In this document: one piece after another, positions 17,033 through 25,073 of the stretch | How positions within the stretch are numbered: the stretch's first letter is position 1 | Layout: every line of letters begins with the position of its first letter | Assembly (NCBI GenBank): GCA_958439205.1 | Contig: OY288189.1 | Span: 2,123,001 to 2,187,000, forward strand | DNA length: 64,000 nt | Direction: 5' to 3' | From: an uncultured Allorhizobium sp. | GTDB lineage: Bacteria; Pseudomonadota; Alphaproteobacteria; Rhizobiales; Rhizobiaceae | The notes under the pieces: model-generated | Seen by the model: only the letters and a program-made list of their open reading frames with translations | Database searches by the model: none | Told to the model about the DNA's origin: nothing | Position numbers and translations under genes: made by a program

Positions 17033-17132
17033 TTCGGGCCGACCGAGGAAGGGCCTTCATCATTCAAGAGATGTGGTCGTAATGTTGAAGTTGTTCCGAC
17101 GTTGAGATACCAGTTTTGCGATGGGGGGCGAA

Positions 17133-17948
17133 ATGGCGACGGGTGACAAGTGGCAGCCAACGCGAATAAATCGCGTAAACAGAGTGCTTGGGACGAGTAC
17201 CAAGCCTTTGCTTGCGGCGACTGATGCTGGCACCGCCCTCGTGAAGTATCTTGGTAACCCTCAAGGGAATGATGCACTCATAAGCGAGCTGGTCGCAGCA
17301 CAGCTGGCCAATCGTATTGGCTTGCTCACGCCCAAATTTGCAGTCGTGCGGATCCCGCATATTGAGGTCTTAGATCCTTTTGTAGATGTTCAGGAGGGGC
17401 CAGCCTTCTTCTCTCGCTGGGAGCAAGCCGCGTCATTGGCACCGAATTCCAAACTTTTGGCACAGCTACGGGCTCCTAGCGAAGTTTCCCTGCTTGTGGT
17501 CTTCGATACGTGGATCCGGAACAAAGACCGCTTTACTGGAGATCCTTATGGCGGCAACTTCAACTATGACAATCTCTTGTTCAAGCCTGATAAGCGCAAG
17601 ACTCAACTCTTGGTGATCGACCACAGCCATGCGTTTGCTGAGACGACGTTGGAAGGTGAGATTACGGCAGATTGGTCGACCGAACAGAATGTTTACGGAT
17701 TGTTTAATGAGTTCGCCCCAATGCTGACGCGGCATGATGTACAATCGGCCTTGGATATCATATGCGCTGTACCCATTGACGAGATAAGAGGTATCTGCGC
17801 GTCGGCTCCGCCGGAGTGGGGATTTGGCGCAGCTTTGGCACGCCGCTTGGGCGATCTTCTGGTCGAACGGGCGCACTTGATGAAAACGTGGTTCGCGGAC
17901 GCCGTATTTGATCAAATGGAACTAGATTTCAACGGGAAGGAGGCATGA
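17133..17948 (+). CDS. HipA-like kinase (HipA_2 type)
   Basis: This 271-residue protein has a HipA-type kinase core. The ATP-lysine candidate is in TALVKYLGNPQG (Lys38). The catalytic loop FDTWIRNKDRF has Asp132 and Arg133, followed by the metal-binding Asn in NYDNLLF (Asn147) and an IDHSHAF motif whose Asp163 replaces the DFG aspartate. It is much shorter than classical HipA (about 440) and fits the HipA_2 family, which I recall often being paired with DUF3037, as here. The target is unknown. The ATG at 17133 has a G-rich ribosome site; an ATG 12 bases earlier is possible. The downstream DUF3037 gene starts one base after the stop and is translationally linked. The segment is clearly AT-richer than its surroundings, suggesting transfer. 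Confidence 0.8.
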   Translation: MATGDKWQPTRINRVNRVLGTSTKPLLAATDAGTALVKYLGNPQGNDALISELVAAQLANRIGLLTPKFAVVRIPHIEVLDPFVDVQEGPAFFSRWEQAASLAPNSKLLAQLRAPSEVSLLVVFDTWIRNKDRFTGDPYGGNFNYDNLLFKPDKRKTQLLVIDHSHAFAETTLEGEITADWSTEQNVYGLFNEFAPMLTRHDVQSALDIICAVPIDEIRGICASAPPEWGFGAALARRLGDLLVERAHLMKTWFADAVFDQMELDFNGKEA

Positions 17949-17949
17949 G

Positions 17950-18732
17950 ATGCAAGCTGTAAAAATAATGTACTCGATCGTGCAGTTTAGCCCGTTTCCA
18001 GATCGGTTCGAATACGTCAACGTCGGTGTGATTGTATTCGATGCAGCACAGAAGAGGTTGTCGATAAAGTTGTCGAACGACTTTTCTCGCGTGAAGAAAT
18101 TCTTTGGCGATATCAACGCAGTTTTTCTGAAAAGCGCCCTTCATGATTTTTCTGAGCGAGTAAGTCTGCGTTTTCATAAATCGGATATGTCGTCGCAGTC
18201 TCAGATTGAGGAGTTTAACTCCAAACGGGCCGATCTTTTCCGTCTGACGTCGTTGAATGCTGTAGCAGGGTCCGATGTGGATTCGATCGCGGACAGACTT
18301 TTCGGCGAACTAGTTATTTGGGAAGCGCACCCCAGGAAGATTGAACGCATAAACACACTTCTGACTAGTGCATTTCGCGAAGCTGGAGTCCTCTCACTTC
18401 TTGACAGGCGCCCTGAGCCGATTCACCTAGATCAGTACGGAGTAACGCTGCAGGCAGACTACGGATATCAAAACGGTGTCTATAATCTCATCGATGCAGC
18501 AAGGTTTGACAATCCCCAGCGTGGCTTGGCTGAAGCGGGAAAGCGCGTTCTGGAAGGTAAAGCGCTATCGGAGATGATTGGTAAGCGCTTGATCGTGGTT
18601 GGTGATTTTGGAAATCAACCAAACCGGTTCGTAGATAACCTTCGTGAAGATTTTGAAAGAGTAGGTTCAAAGCTATTTCGTTTGGAAGAGGTCGGCGAGT
18701 TGTCGGCCGAAATACGAAGGACTGCGCACTAG
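17950..18732 (+). CDS. DUF3037 family protein
   Basis: This 260-residue protein opens with the DUF3037 hallmark: YSIVQFSPFPDRFEYVNVGVIVFD (about residues 8-31), followed by an F..DF..VKKFFG segment. The remainder is helical with few charged clusters and no membrane segment. No biochemical function is known for DUF3037. It is recurrently next to HipA-like kinases, so the two probably act together, perhaps as regulator and effector of a toxin-antitoxin or defence-type module. That role is inference. An AAGGAGG ribosome site overlaps the end of the kinase gene. Base composition matches the kinase gene rather than the rest of the window. Confidence 0.82.
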   Translation: MQAVKIMYSIVQFSPFPDRFEYVNVGVIVFDAAQKRLSIKLSNDFSRVKKFFGDINAVFLKSALHDFSERVSLRFHKSDMSSQSQIEEFNSKRADLFRLTSLNAVAGSDVDSIADRLFGELVIWEAHPRKIERINTLLTSAFREAGVLSLLDRRPEPIHLDQYGVTLQADYGYQNGVYNLIDAARFDNPQRGLAEAGKRVLEGKALSEMIGKRLIVVGDFGNQPNRFVDNLREDFERVGSKLFRLEEVGELSAEIRRTAH

Positions 18733-18754
18733 GTCTTTAAAAATACTAGTAATA

Positions 18755-18787
18755 ACCCCGCCAGATCGCTCCGGCGGGGTCATCATT
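18755..18787 (-). terminator. Probable terminator of the carboxynorspermidine dehydrogenase gene
   Basis: An eight-base perfect stem (18755-18762 with 18773-18780, ACCCCGCC and GGCGGGGT) is flanked by an AT-rich stretch on the left that becomes T-rich on the minus strand. It could also stop transcription of the DUF3037 gene. Confidence 0.6.
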
Positions 18788-18819
18788 TTCCTTAATCTTC
18801 AAGCGGCTTACGCCTGCTC

Positions 18820-20058
18820 TCAGAACTCCACGGCCCGATCGCCATCCTCGTCCTGAATGCGGGTCGGCAGGCCGATCTTGTTCAGGAGGTTGATGAAGGG
18901 CTTGGGCGGCAGTTCTTCGACGTTGGCCATCTTCTTCACGTCCCATTCGCCTGTCGCGACCAGCATGGCGGCTGCGACCGGGGGGACGCCGGCGGTGTAG
19001 GAGATGCCCTGGCTGCCCACTTCGTTGTAGGCTTCCTTATGGTCGGCGACGTTGTAGATGAAGACGGTTTTTTCCTTGCCGTCCTTCAGACCCTTCACAT
19101 AGTCGCCGATGCAGGTCTTGCCTTCGTATTCCGGGGCAAGCGAAGACGGGTCGGGTAGGCAGGCCTTGACGACCTTCAGCGGCACGACTTCAGAACCGTC
19201 AGCGAGCTTGACCGGCTGTTCGGAGAGGAGGCCGATCGACTTCAGCACGGTGAAGACGTTGATGTAGTGATCGCCAAAGCCCATCCAGAAGCGCACGTCT
19301 GCGCCGTCCATGTTCTTGGCCAGCGAATGCACTTCGTCATGGCCGCAGAGATAGGCGCGGCGGGTGCCGACGACCGGCAGGTCATAGTCCTTGCCGATCT
19401 CGAACATCTTGTTGACCTGCCATTCGCCGCCCTGCCAGGAATAGACGACGCCGGTGAACTCGCGGAAGTTGATTTCCGGGTCGAAGTTGGTGGCGAAGTA
19501 TTTGCCGTGGCTGCCGGCATTGATGTCGACGATGTCGACATCGGTCACCTTGTCGAGATATTCGTCCTTGGCGAGACGCGCATAGGCGTTGACCACGCCC
19601 GGATCGAAGCCGGCGCCGAGGATGGCGGTGATGCCCTTCGTCGCGCATTCTTCCGCACGCTTCCACTCATAGTTTCCGTACCACGGCGGGGTCTCGCAGA
19701 TTTTGTTCGGCTCTTCATGGATCGCGGTGTCGATATAGGCGACACCGGTGTCCATGCAGGCGCGCAGCACCGACATGTTGAGGAAGGCGGTGCCGACATT
19801 GATGACTATCTCGGTGCCGAGCTTGGTGATCAGGGCCTTGGTGGCTTCGATGTCGAGGGCGTCGAGCGCATGGGCTTCGAGAACGCCTTCCTGCTTCATC
19901 GCCTTCTTTTCATGCACGGAAGCGATGATGGCGTCGCACTTCGCCTTGGTGCGCGAGGCGATGTGGATGTCGCCGAGCACGTCGTTGTTCTGCGCACACT
20001 TGTGGGCAACCACCTGCGCGACGCCGCCGGCGCCGATGATGAGCACGTTCTTCTTCAT
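18820..20058 (-). CDS. Carboxynorspermidine/carboxyspermidine dehydrogenase
   Basis: This 412-residue saccharopine-dehydrogenase-fold enzyme has NAD(P)-binding VLIIGAGGVAQVV at residues 5-17 and family blocks HEEPNKICE, AILGAGFDPGVVNAYA, and the DIVDINAGSHGKYFATNFDPEINFRE region. The enzyme condenses putrescine (or diaminopropane) with aspartate-semialdehyde and reduces the product to carboxy(nor)spermidine. The next gene upstream encodes the matching decarboxylase, so the pair makes spermidine without S-adenosylmethionine decarboxylase, as established in Agrobacterium and Vibrio. The ATG at 20058 has AGGAG upstream; a TTG 24 bases earlier lies in front of that site and is unlikely. It is the second gene of a two-gene operon. 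Confidence 0.88.
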   Translation of the reverse strand: MKKNVLIIGAGGVAQVVAHKCAQNNDVLGDIHIASRTKAKCDAIIASVHEKKAMKQEGVLEAHALDALDIEATKALITKLGTEIVINVGTAFLNMSVLRACMDTGVAYIDTAIHEEPNKICETPPWYGNYEWKRAEECATKGITAILGAGFDPGVVNAYARLAKDEYLDKVTDVDIVDINAGSHGKYFATNFDPEINFREFTGVVYSWQGGEWQVNKMFEIGKDYDLPVVGTRRAYLCGHDEVHSLAKNMDGADVRFWMGFGDHYINVFTVLKSIGLLSEQPVKLADGSEVVPLKVVKACLPDPSSLAPEYEGKTCIGDYVKGLKDGKEKTVFIYNVADHKEAYNEVGSQGISYTAGVPPVAAAMLVATGEWDVKKMANVEELPPKPFINLLNKIGLPTRIQDEDGDRAVEF

Positions 20059-20108
20059 AATGGGACCAACTCCTATGTCCAATCGTCAGAACCTGGGCTT
20101 GAAGGATT

Positions 20109-21212
20109 TCAAGACAGGCTTTGTTCGTAGTCCGTGTAGTCGAACTCACGGACCGTCCTGAGGCTGCCATCCAGTTCGCGGATGGCGATTGCCGGCATTT
20201 GCACGCCGTTAAACCAGTTTTTCTTGACCATCGTGTAGCCGGCGGTGTCCTGCAGCGAGATGCGGTCGCCGATGTTCAATTCTGCTTCAAAATTGAACTC
20301 GCCGAAGATATCGCCCGCGAGGCAGGACTTGCCGCAGACCTGGTACCGGTGCGGTCCCTGGTTGGGGTGGACCTTTGCGCTTTCCCGGTAGATCAGGAGA
20401 TCGAGGAGATGCGCTTCGATGGACGAATCCACCACGACAAGATCCTTGCCGTTATAGAGCTTGTCGAGCACGGTGACTTCGAGCGTGGTCGACTTGGTGA
20501 TCGAGGCTTCGCCGGGCTCCAGATAGACCTGGACGCCGAACTCGCCGGAGAAGCGCTTCAGGCGCTCTGCAAATTTTTCCAGCGGATAGTTTTCGCCGGT
20601 AAAATGAATGCCGCCGCCGAGCGAGACCCATTCGGCCTTCTTCAGGAGGGGGCCGAATTTCTGCTCGATATCGCCGAGCATAGTATCGAAAAGGTCGAAA
20701 TCGCCGTTCTCACAGTTGTTGTGGATCATGAAGCCAGAAATCAGGTCCATGACCGGCTCGACCTTTTTCAGATCCCATTCGCCCAGTCGAGAGAAGGGGC
20801 GGGCGGGATCAGCCAGATCAAAGCTGGAAGAGGATACGCCGGGGTTCAGGCGCAGGCCGCGGATGATGCCTTGGGATTGGCTCTCGAAGCGTGTCAGCTG
20901 GCCGATCGAGTTGAAGATGATCTTGTCGGCATGGGAGACGACCTCGTCGATCTCGTAATCGGCGTAAGCGACCGAATAGGCATGGGTTTCCTTGCCGAAA
21001 CGCTCATGGCCCAGGCGGACTTCGTTGAGCGACGACGAGGTCGTGCCGTCCATGTAGTCGCGCATGAAGTCGAAGACGGACCAGGTGGCGAAACATTTGA
21101 GCGCCAGCAGGGCTTTTGCGCCGGAGAGTTCGCGCAATGTCGCGATCTTCTCCATGTTCTGCAGGAGCTTCGACTTGTCGATGAGATAATAGGGAGTCTG
21201 GATCAAGGCCAT
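20109..21212 (-). CDS. nspC: Carboxynorspermidine/carboxyspermidine decarboxylase
   Basis: This PLP-dependent fold-III decarboxylase has about 367 residues. The PLP lysine lies in LLALKCFATWSVF (near residue 40). A glycine-rich LGGGIHFTGENYP binds the phosphate, and the second active-site half contributes CGKSCLAGDIFGEF and the DTAGYTMVKKNWFNG end. It removes the carboxyl group from carboxy(nor)spermidine to give (nor)spermidine, downstream of the dehydrogenase encoded next to it. Start choice is open: ATG at 21212 (AAGGAT closely upstream) or ATG at 21233 (no ribosome site). The operon promoter should lie in 21234-21506, which otherwise shows no gene. Confidence 0.9.
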   Translation of the reverse strand: MALIQTPYYLIDKSKLLQNMEKIATLRELSGAKALLALKCFATWSVFDFMRDYMDGTTSSSLNEVRLGHERFGKETHAYSVAYADYEIDEVVSHADKIIFNSIGQLTRFESQSQGIIRGLRLNPGVSSSSFDLADPARPFSRLGEWDLKKVEPVMDLISGFMIHNNCENGDFDLFDTMLGDIEQKFGPLLKKAEWVSLGGGIHFTGENYPLEKFAERLKRFSGEFGVQVYLEPGEASITKSTTLEVTVLDKLYNGKDLVVVDSSIEAHLLDLLIYRESAKVHPNQGPHRYQVCGKSCLAGDIFGEFNFEAELNIGDRISLQDTAGYTMVKKNWFNGVQMPAIAIRELDGSLRTVREFDYTDYEQSLS

Positions 21213-21506
21213 ATCCTTCGTGAACCCAGCCATATCAGGCGGAAGTGAACGGGACGCCCCGAATGCGTCGGAGGGGTCCCTTAGGCAAAAGGGGGTGAAA
21301 AGGCAAGCGGAAGCTCAGGGTTTCGGCACGGAGATTGCCTGCCCGATTTTCATGAAGGGCAGATGACGCAGCGGGTTGGCCTTGCGATGGTCTGCCGCCT
21401 TGCATTCCTGCGAGTGCAGCCATGCGTTGGGCGACGGGCAGTGTTCAGCAATCGGAAATCTCTGCGCTGTTACTTGCAGAGGTAACGGTTATGCCCTGGA
21501 CACGTC

Positions 21507-22691
21507 ATGCATCTCGACCTCGCGACCATTCTGATCCTGCATCCGCTCTCTTTGACGGTGGGCGCGCTGTGCTTCCTCTATCTGCGCTACCGGTCGCGTC
21601 GAAACCGGGGGCTTGGTAAGATGGCGGTTGCCTTTCTGGTTCTGGCGCTCGGATCGCTGATCGCCGGGGCTGGCGAGCAGGGCGTGGTCGATTACGCGAC
21701 CTGGACCTTCGTATCCTTCACCACAGGGCCCCTGGCCTACACGCTATTCTTCATTGGCCTCGCAAATCTTTTGACAGAGCGACCGGCCGGGCGCTGGTGG
21801 TGGCTGATGCTGGCGCCTGCCGTGCTCACCGTCGTGGCCCTCGTCACGCAGTTTCACCTGGTCAATCTCTACCGCGCTTCGGCATTCCTGACCGCCATGG
21901 GGCTCTATGCCCTTGGCAGCGCCGCCTTCGCCTTGTCGGATCCGCAGCAGGAAAGGCTTGGCAGCCGGTATGGGCTCGCCGCTGCGCTGGCGTTCAAGGC
22001 GCTGATCGCCTTGACAACGATTGCGGGGATCGTGACCCCCGAGATCGTTCGCTTTCCGCCGGCAGCGACCTTTCTGGTGCTGATCCTTTGCCAGTTTGCG
22101 ATCGCCATGTTCGTTCTCATTCTTGTGCAGGAGCGGGCAGAGCAGCGGCTTATCGCGCTGACGGAGACGGACAGTCTTACGCGCATTCACAATCGCTACT
22201 GGCTGATGGATCGGCTGCCCAAGCTCGCCCCCAAGGGTAGCGGCTTCATGGTCATCGATCTCGACCATTTCAAACGCGTGAACGACGTCTACGGGCATCT
22301 GGCCGGGGATCTGGTGCTGAAGAGTGCCGCCCAGGCGATGGCGGCACGGCTGGGCGAGGGCGCCTATTTTGCCCGGACGGGTGGCGAGGAATTCGGCCTC
22401 TATCTGCCCCGCGCCTCCGAAGACGAGATGCTGTCGATCGGCGAGATGCTTCGCCAAGAGGTGGAAGCCCTCAGCGTCGTCTATGAAGGCGCGACGATCC
22501 CCGTGACGCTGAGTGCCGGTGCCTCGGTGGCAACGGAGGAGATGTCGACCAAGCGGCTTGCGGCGCGGGCGGACCATGCGCTCTACGTGGCGAAACGGGC
22601 GGGGCGAAACCGCGTGCGGTTCTACGAGGAGCCTGATCCGGCAGAGCAAGCCTCGTGGGACGGCGCCATAATGACCGCGACCGGCGCCTGA
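21507..22691 (+). CDS. Membrane diguanylate cyclase (GGDEF domain)
   Basis: This 394-residue protein has about six to seven hydrophobic helices in residues 5-210 and a C-terminal GGDEF domain. The active motif reads GGEEF (in RTGGEEFGLY). It is preceded by LTETDSLTRIHNRY, VIDLDHFKRVNDVYGH and followed by LSAGAS and ARADHALYVAKRAGRNRV, so the cyclase should be active. An RxxD inhibitory site is not present at the usual distance before GGEEF, so product inhibition may be missing. The N-terminal multi-helix membrane domain is of unknown ligand. A weak inverted repeat, GTTAC..GTAAC, lies at 21469-21486 in the promoter region. The gene is separated from the BenE gene by about 100 bases. Confidence 0.88.
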   Translation: MHLDLATILILHPLSLTVGALCFLYLRYRSRRNRGLGKMAVAFLVLALGSLIAGAGEQGVVDYATWTFVSFTTGPLAYTLFFIGLANLLTERPAGRWWWLMLAPAVLTVVALVTQFHLVNLYRASAFLTAMGLYALGSAAFALSDPQQERLGSRYGLAAALAFKALIALTTIAGIVTPEIVRFPPAATFLVLILCQFAIAMFVLILVQERAEQRLIALTETDSLTRIHNRYWLMDRLPKLAPKGSGFMVIDLDHFKRVNDVYGHLAGDLVLKSAAQAMAARLGEGAYFARTGGEEFGLYLPRASEDEMLSIGEMLRQEVEALSVVYEGATIPVTLSAGASVATEEMSTKRLAARADHALYVAKRAGRNRVRFYEEPDPAEQASWDGAIMTATGA

Positions 22692-22791
22692 ACACCGGCT
22701 GCAGGTCTTGCGGTGGCCGCGCCTGCCTTGCCAGATGGACGTAAATTTGTTTCGGCTTTTGTCTATCGAGACCGGTGCTGTGAGTCCTGCC

Positions 22792-23973
22792 ATGCTGAAA
22801 GACTTTTCCCCCCAGGCTGCCTTCATGGGCGTGCTCGTCGCCTTTGTCGGCTTTGCCAGTTCCTTTGCCGTCGTGCTGCAGGGGCTGAAGGGGGTGGGCG
22901 CGACCGATTACGAGGCGGCATCCGGGCTGATGGCGCTGTCGCTCGCCATGGGGATCTGCGGTATCGTTTTGAGTGTCTGGACGAAGCTGCCGGTCTCGGT
23001 TGCCTGGTCGACGCCGGGCGCGGCGCTGATGGCGACGGCGGGCATTCCGCTCGGCGGTTTTCCGGCAGCGGTGGGTGCGTTCCTCGTTTGCGCGGCGCTG
23101 ATCATACTCGCAGGCCTCATCCGGCCCTTCGGGCGGGCGGTGGCGGCGATCCCGGCGCCGATTGCCAATGCGATGCTGGCCGGCGTGATCCTCAATCTCT
23201 GCTTTGCGCCGTTCAATGCGGTCGCCTTCGATGCGGCTCTCGGTCTGCCGATCCTCGTCGTCTGGGCTGTCGTCGCGGCCTTCAAGCGGCTATATGCGGT
23301 GCCGGCTGCGTTGCTGACCTTCGTGGTTGTCATCGTCTTCGGCGTCGACCTGCCGGAGGGTGCCATGGCGAGCTGGGCTGCGTCGCTCGCGCCGCCAGTG
23401 GAGTTCGTCGCGCCGCAATTCACGCTGCCGGCGCTGATCTCGATCGCGCTGCCGCTCTTCATCGTCACCATGGCCTCACAGAACATTCCGGGCATCGCGA
23501 TCCTCAAGGTCAACAAATACGAGCCCAACCCGGGGCCGATGTTTGCCGTGACGGGGCTGTTTTCCGCGCTGTCGGCGCCGTTTGGCGGGCATGCGGTCAA
23601 TTTAGCCGCGATCACGGCGGCAATGTGCGCGGGCGAGGATGCCCATGCGGATCCTGCCAGGCGCTACTGGGCGGCGATCATCGCCGGCATTGGCTATGTG
23701 CTCTTGGGGCTCGCAGCCGGCGCGGTGACCGGCTTCGTGTCGCTGGCGCCGCCGATCCTCATTCAATCGGTTGCGGGTCTCGCGCTGATCGGGGCGTTTT
23801 CGGGGTCTTCGGTTGCGGCGTTCCAGGTGCCGGAGACGCGGGAGGCGGCAGCCGTGACGTTCCTGGTGACGGCGTCGGGGATTTCGATCCTCGGGATCTC
23901 GGGGGCGTTTTGGGGGCTGATTGCCGGGGTGGCGATGCTGGGGCTGGTGAAGCTCGCCAAGGCAAGGGGATGA
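22792..23973 (+). CDS. BenE-type benzoate/proton symporter family protein
   Basis: This 393-residue, very hydrophobic protein has about 11-12 membrane helices and belongs to the BenE family. Family marks include FVGFASSFAVVLQG at the start, VAWSTPGAALMAT, MASQNIPGIAILK, the PFGGHAVNLAAITAAMCAG loop and a final ISGAFWGLIAGV. BenE proteins import benzoate with protons, but many members have no proven substrate. No aromatic-catabolism genes are adjacent. The ATG at 22792 places the first helix at residue 12. An in-frame GTG 12 bases upstream is an alternative. The stop overlaps the start of the next small membrane protein by four bases. Confidence 0.83.
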   Translation: MLKDFSPQAAFMGVLVAFVGFASSFAVVLQGLKGVGATDYEAASGLMALSLAMGICGIVLSVWTKLPVSVAWSTPGAALMATAGIPLGGFPAAVGAFLVCAALIILAGLIRPFGRAVAAIPAPIANAMLAGVILNLCFAPFNAVAFDAALGLPILVVWAVVAAFKRLYAVPAALLTFVVVIVFGVDLPEGAMASWAASLAPPVEFVAPQFTLPALISIALPLFIVTMASQNIPGIAILKVNKYEPNPGPMFAVTGLFSALSAPFGGHAVNLAAITAAMCAGEDAHADPARRYWAAIIAGIGYVLLGLAAGAVTGFVSLAPPILIQSVAGLALIGAFSGSSVAAFQVPETREAAAVTFLVTASGISILGISGAFWGLIAGVAMLGLVKLAKARG

Positions 23974-24194
23974 GGCGGATACGCATCCGCGCGATTTTCC
24001 TGGGCTTTGCGGCAGGTTTTTTCGGCTTCGTCTTTTACACCCGGTATTGGATCTGGCGCGACTGCATCGCCGCATCGCAGTCGAGTTGTTTGACGCCTGA
24101 CGGCAGCAATGTCACCGATGCTGGAATGGTGTGGGGCGTCATCGCGCTTGGTTTCCTGGCTGCGGCCTTGATCGCACAGTTCGGGCGGCGGTAG
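23970..24194 (+). CDS. Small two-helix membrane protein coupled to the BenE gene
   Basis: This 74-residue protein starts in an ATGA overlap with the BenE stop codon, which indicates translational coupling. The start is basic (MRRIRIR). Helix one is about residues 8-24, then comes a short loop with two cysteines (RDC and SSC) and a TPDGSNVTD segment, and helix two is about 53-70. The topology suggests both ends inside and a small periplasmic loop that could be disulfide-bonded. I do not recognise the family. The strict coupling suggests a partner role for the transporter. Confidence 0.6.
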   Translation: MRRIRIRAIFLGFAAGFFGFVFYTRYWIWRDCIAASQSSCLTPDGSNVTDAGMVWGVIALGFLAAALIAQFGRR

Positions 24195-24246
24195 ACGGGG
24201 TGTGTCGGATCTGGTGTAATCGCAAGGGTTGCGCTAGGTTTTGCGG

Positions 24247-24519
24247 ATGGAGTTCGAATTCGATCCGGCCAAGAGCGAGGCGAACAAGGCGAAGCACGGA
24301 TTCGATTTCGTGGCGGCGCAGGAGTTGTGGCGCCCGGGGAATGGGCTAACCGTCGACGCCCGCTCGCAGGATGAGGTTCGTTATGGTATTATCGGTCTGA
24401 TCGATGACAAGTTCTGGGTGGGATACTTCACGCTCCGGTACAACAAAATCCGGATCATTTCTGTTCGCAGGGCCAGAAAGGCGGAGATTGGGTATTATGA
24501 AGACCATAACAGCGGCTGA
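24247..24519 (+). CDS. brnT: BrnT family ribonuclease toxin
   Basis: This 90-residue protein has the BrnT signature: FEFDPAKSEANKAKHGFDF at the start (the WDxxKxxxNxxKHG motif in variant form), then a DARSQDEVRYGIIG strand and the C-terminal RIISVRRARKAEIGYYED motif with catalytic-type Arg residues. BrnT is a RelE-fold ribonuclease that blocks translation and is neutralised by BrnA. The ATG at 24247 is preceded by a short AT-rich gap; a TTG six bases earlier is less likely. The antitoxin gene starts inside the last 23 bases, the usual toxin-first order of this pair. Confidence 0.9.
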   Translation: MEFEFDPAKSEANKAKHGFDFVAAQELWRPGNGLTVDARSQDEVRYGIIGLIDDKFWVGYFTLRYNKIRIISVRRARKAEIGYYEDHNSG

Positions 24520-24745
24520 ACTGGACCAAAAATTCGACGATGGAGAAGATGTCAGCGAGCATTTCGATTGGGCGAATGCACGGCGCGTCAACTGGGAGCA
24601 CGAGCTGGTCGAACTCGAATTGCCGACGGAGGATCTTTCCGCGCTCGACGCTGAGGCCGCGCGTTTGAATACCTCGCGACATAAGCTGGTTTCGCTATGG
24701 ATACGCGAGCGCCTCAAGCAGCCCCCGAAATCCGCCGCCGAATAA
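24497..24745 (+). CDS. brnA: BrnA family antitoxin
   Basis: This 82-residue protein has an N-terminal toxin-wrapping region (residues 1-40, acidic, with DVSEHFDW) and a C-terminal ribbon-helix-helix-like DNA-binding part (SALDAEAARLNTSRHKLVSLWIRERL). It overlaps brnT by 23 bases in another frame, implying coupled translation. It should bind BrnT and autorepress the promoter before 24247. The pair sits between a transporter gene and the leuA leader without other mobile-element traces. Confidence 0.85.
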   Translation: MKTITAAELDQKFDDGEDVSEHFDWANARRVNWEHELVELELPTEDLSALDAEAARLNTSRHKLVSLWIRERLKQPPKSAAE

Positions 24746-24822
24746 CATCCTTGCGCGATTCGATTCATCGCGTTATTCCTGATCCCATGAAGATCAACGG
24801 CACGACCATTGCTGCGACTGAG

Positions 24823-24912
24823 ATGACGGCCCGCGCTGCGGCCTGCTTCGTCGCGTCGGTGCCAAACTCGCTTCTTCTTCTCGGCCTTATCCGCGGTTGC
24901 CGGGTCCATTGA
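24823..24912 (+). CDS. Leucine-rich leader peptide of leuA
   Basis: This 29-residue frame contains the run SLLLLGL, with four consecutive leucine codons at 24871-24882 and a fifth at 24886, ending in TGA at 24910-24912. It lies about 160 bases before leuA and directly ahead of overlapping stem-loops. This is the arrangement of a transcription-attenuation leader, in which ribosome stalling at leucine codons senses leucyl-tRNA. leuA attenuators have been described in alphaproteobacteria. The start is uncertain (ATG at 24787 is also in frame) and the ribosome site is weak. Confidence 0.6.
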   Translation: MTARAAACFVASVPNSLLLLGLIRGCRVH

Positions 24913-24958
24913 GGAGCGCCCGGCGGCCGGGTTAGCCGTTTGGCGATTGCTCCTCGAA
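24905..24958 (+). promoter_or_regulatory. Probable leuA attenuator stem-loops
   Basis: The outer stem GAGGAGC (24911-24917) pairs with GCTCCTC (24949-24955). Inside it, CCCGGC-G-GCCGGG can form a hairpin, and a GCCGGG just before the leader stop can pair with the same CCCGGC. Mutually exclusive pairings next to a leucine-rich leader suggest attenuation. A long U run is not evident, so termination efficiency or a different mechanism is open. Confidence 0.45.
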
Positions 24959-25073
24959 AACTCCCCAATTGATGTTATCCATCCCTTGAAAAGGGTCTGT
25001 ACGCGCGTGCCAAAGCTCCGCTGATTTGTTATCAGCCATGGCAGCCGCCCGAGGACGAGAAGAGACGAAGAAG

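Noticed and set aside
17057..18787. Eight-base direct repeat TCATCATT at both sides of the kinase/DUF3037 islet as a possible target-site duplication
   Set aside because: Eight bases recur by chance, and the right copy lies beyond a hairpin that seems to belong to the neighbouring gene. No transposase or integrase is present.
21315..21490. Minus-strand open stretch in the gap before the diguanylate cyclase that reads like protein
   Set aside because: It has no usable start codon ahead of the attractive part and no ribosome site. I treat the 21234-21506 gap as promoter region without a gene.
25021..25035. CTGAT-TTGTT-ATCAG inverted repeat just before leuA
   Set aside because: Only five-base arms, and it lies downstream of the presumed promoter and leader. 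It is probably chance.
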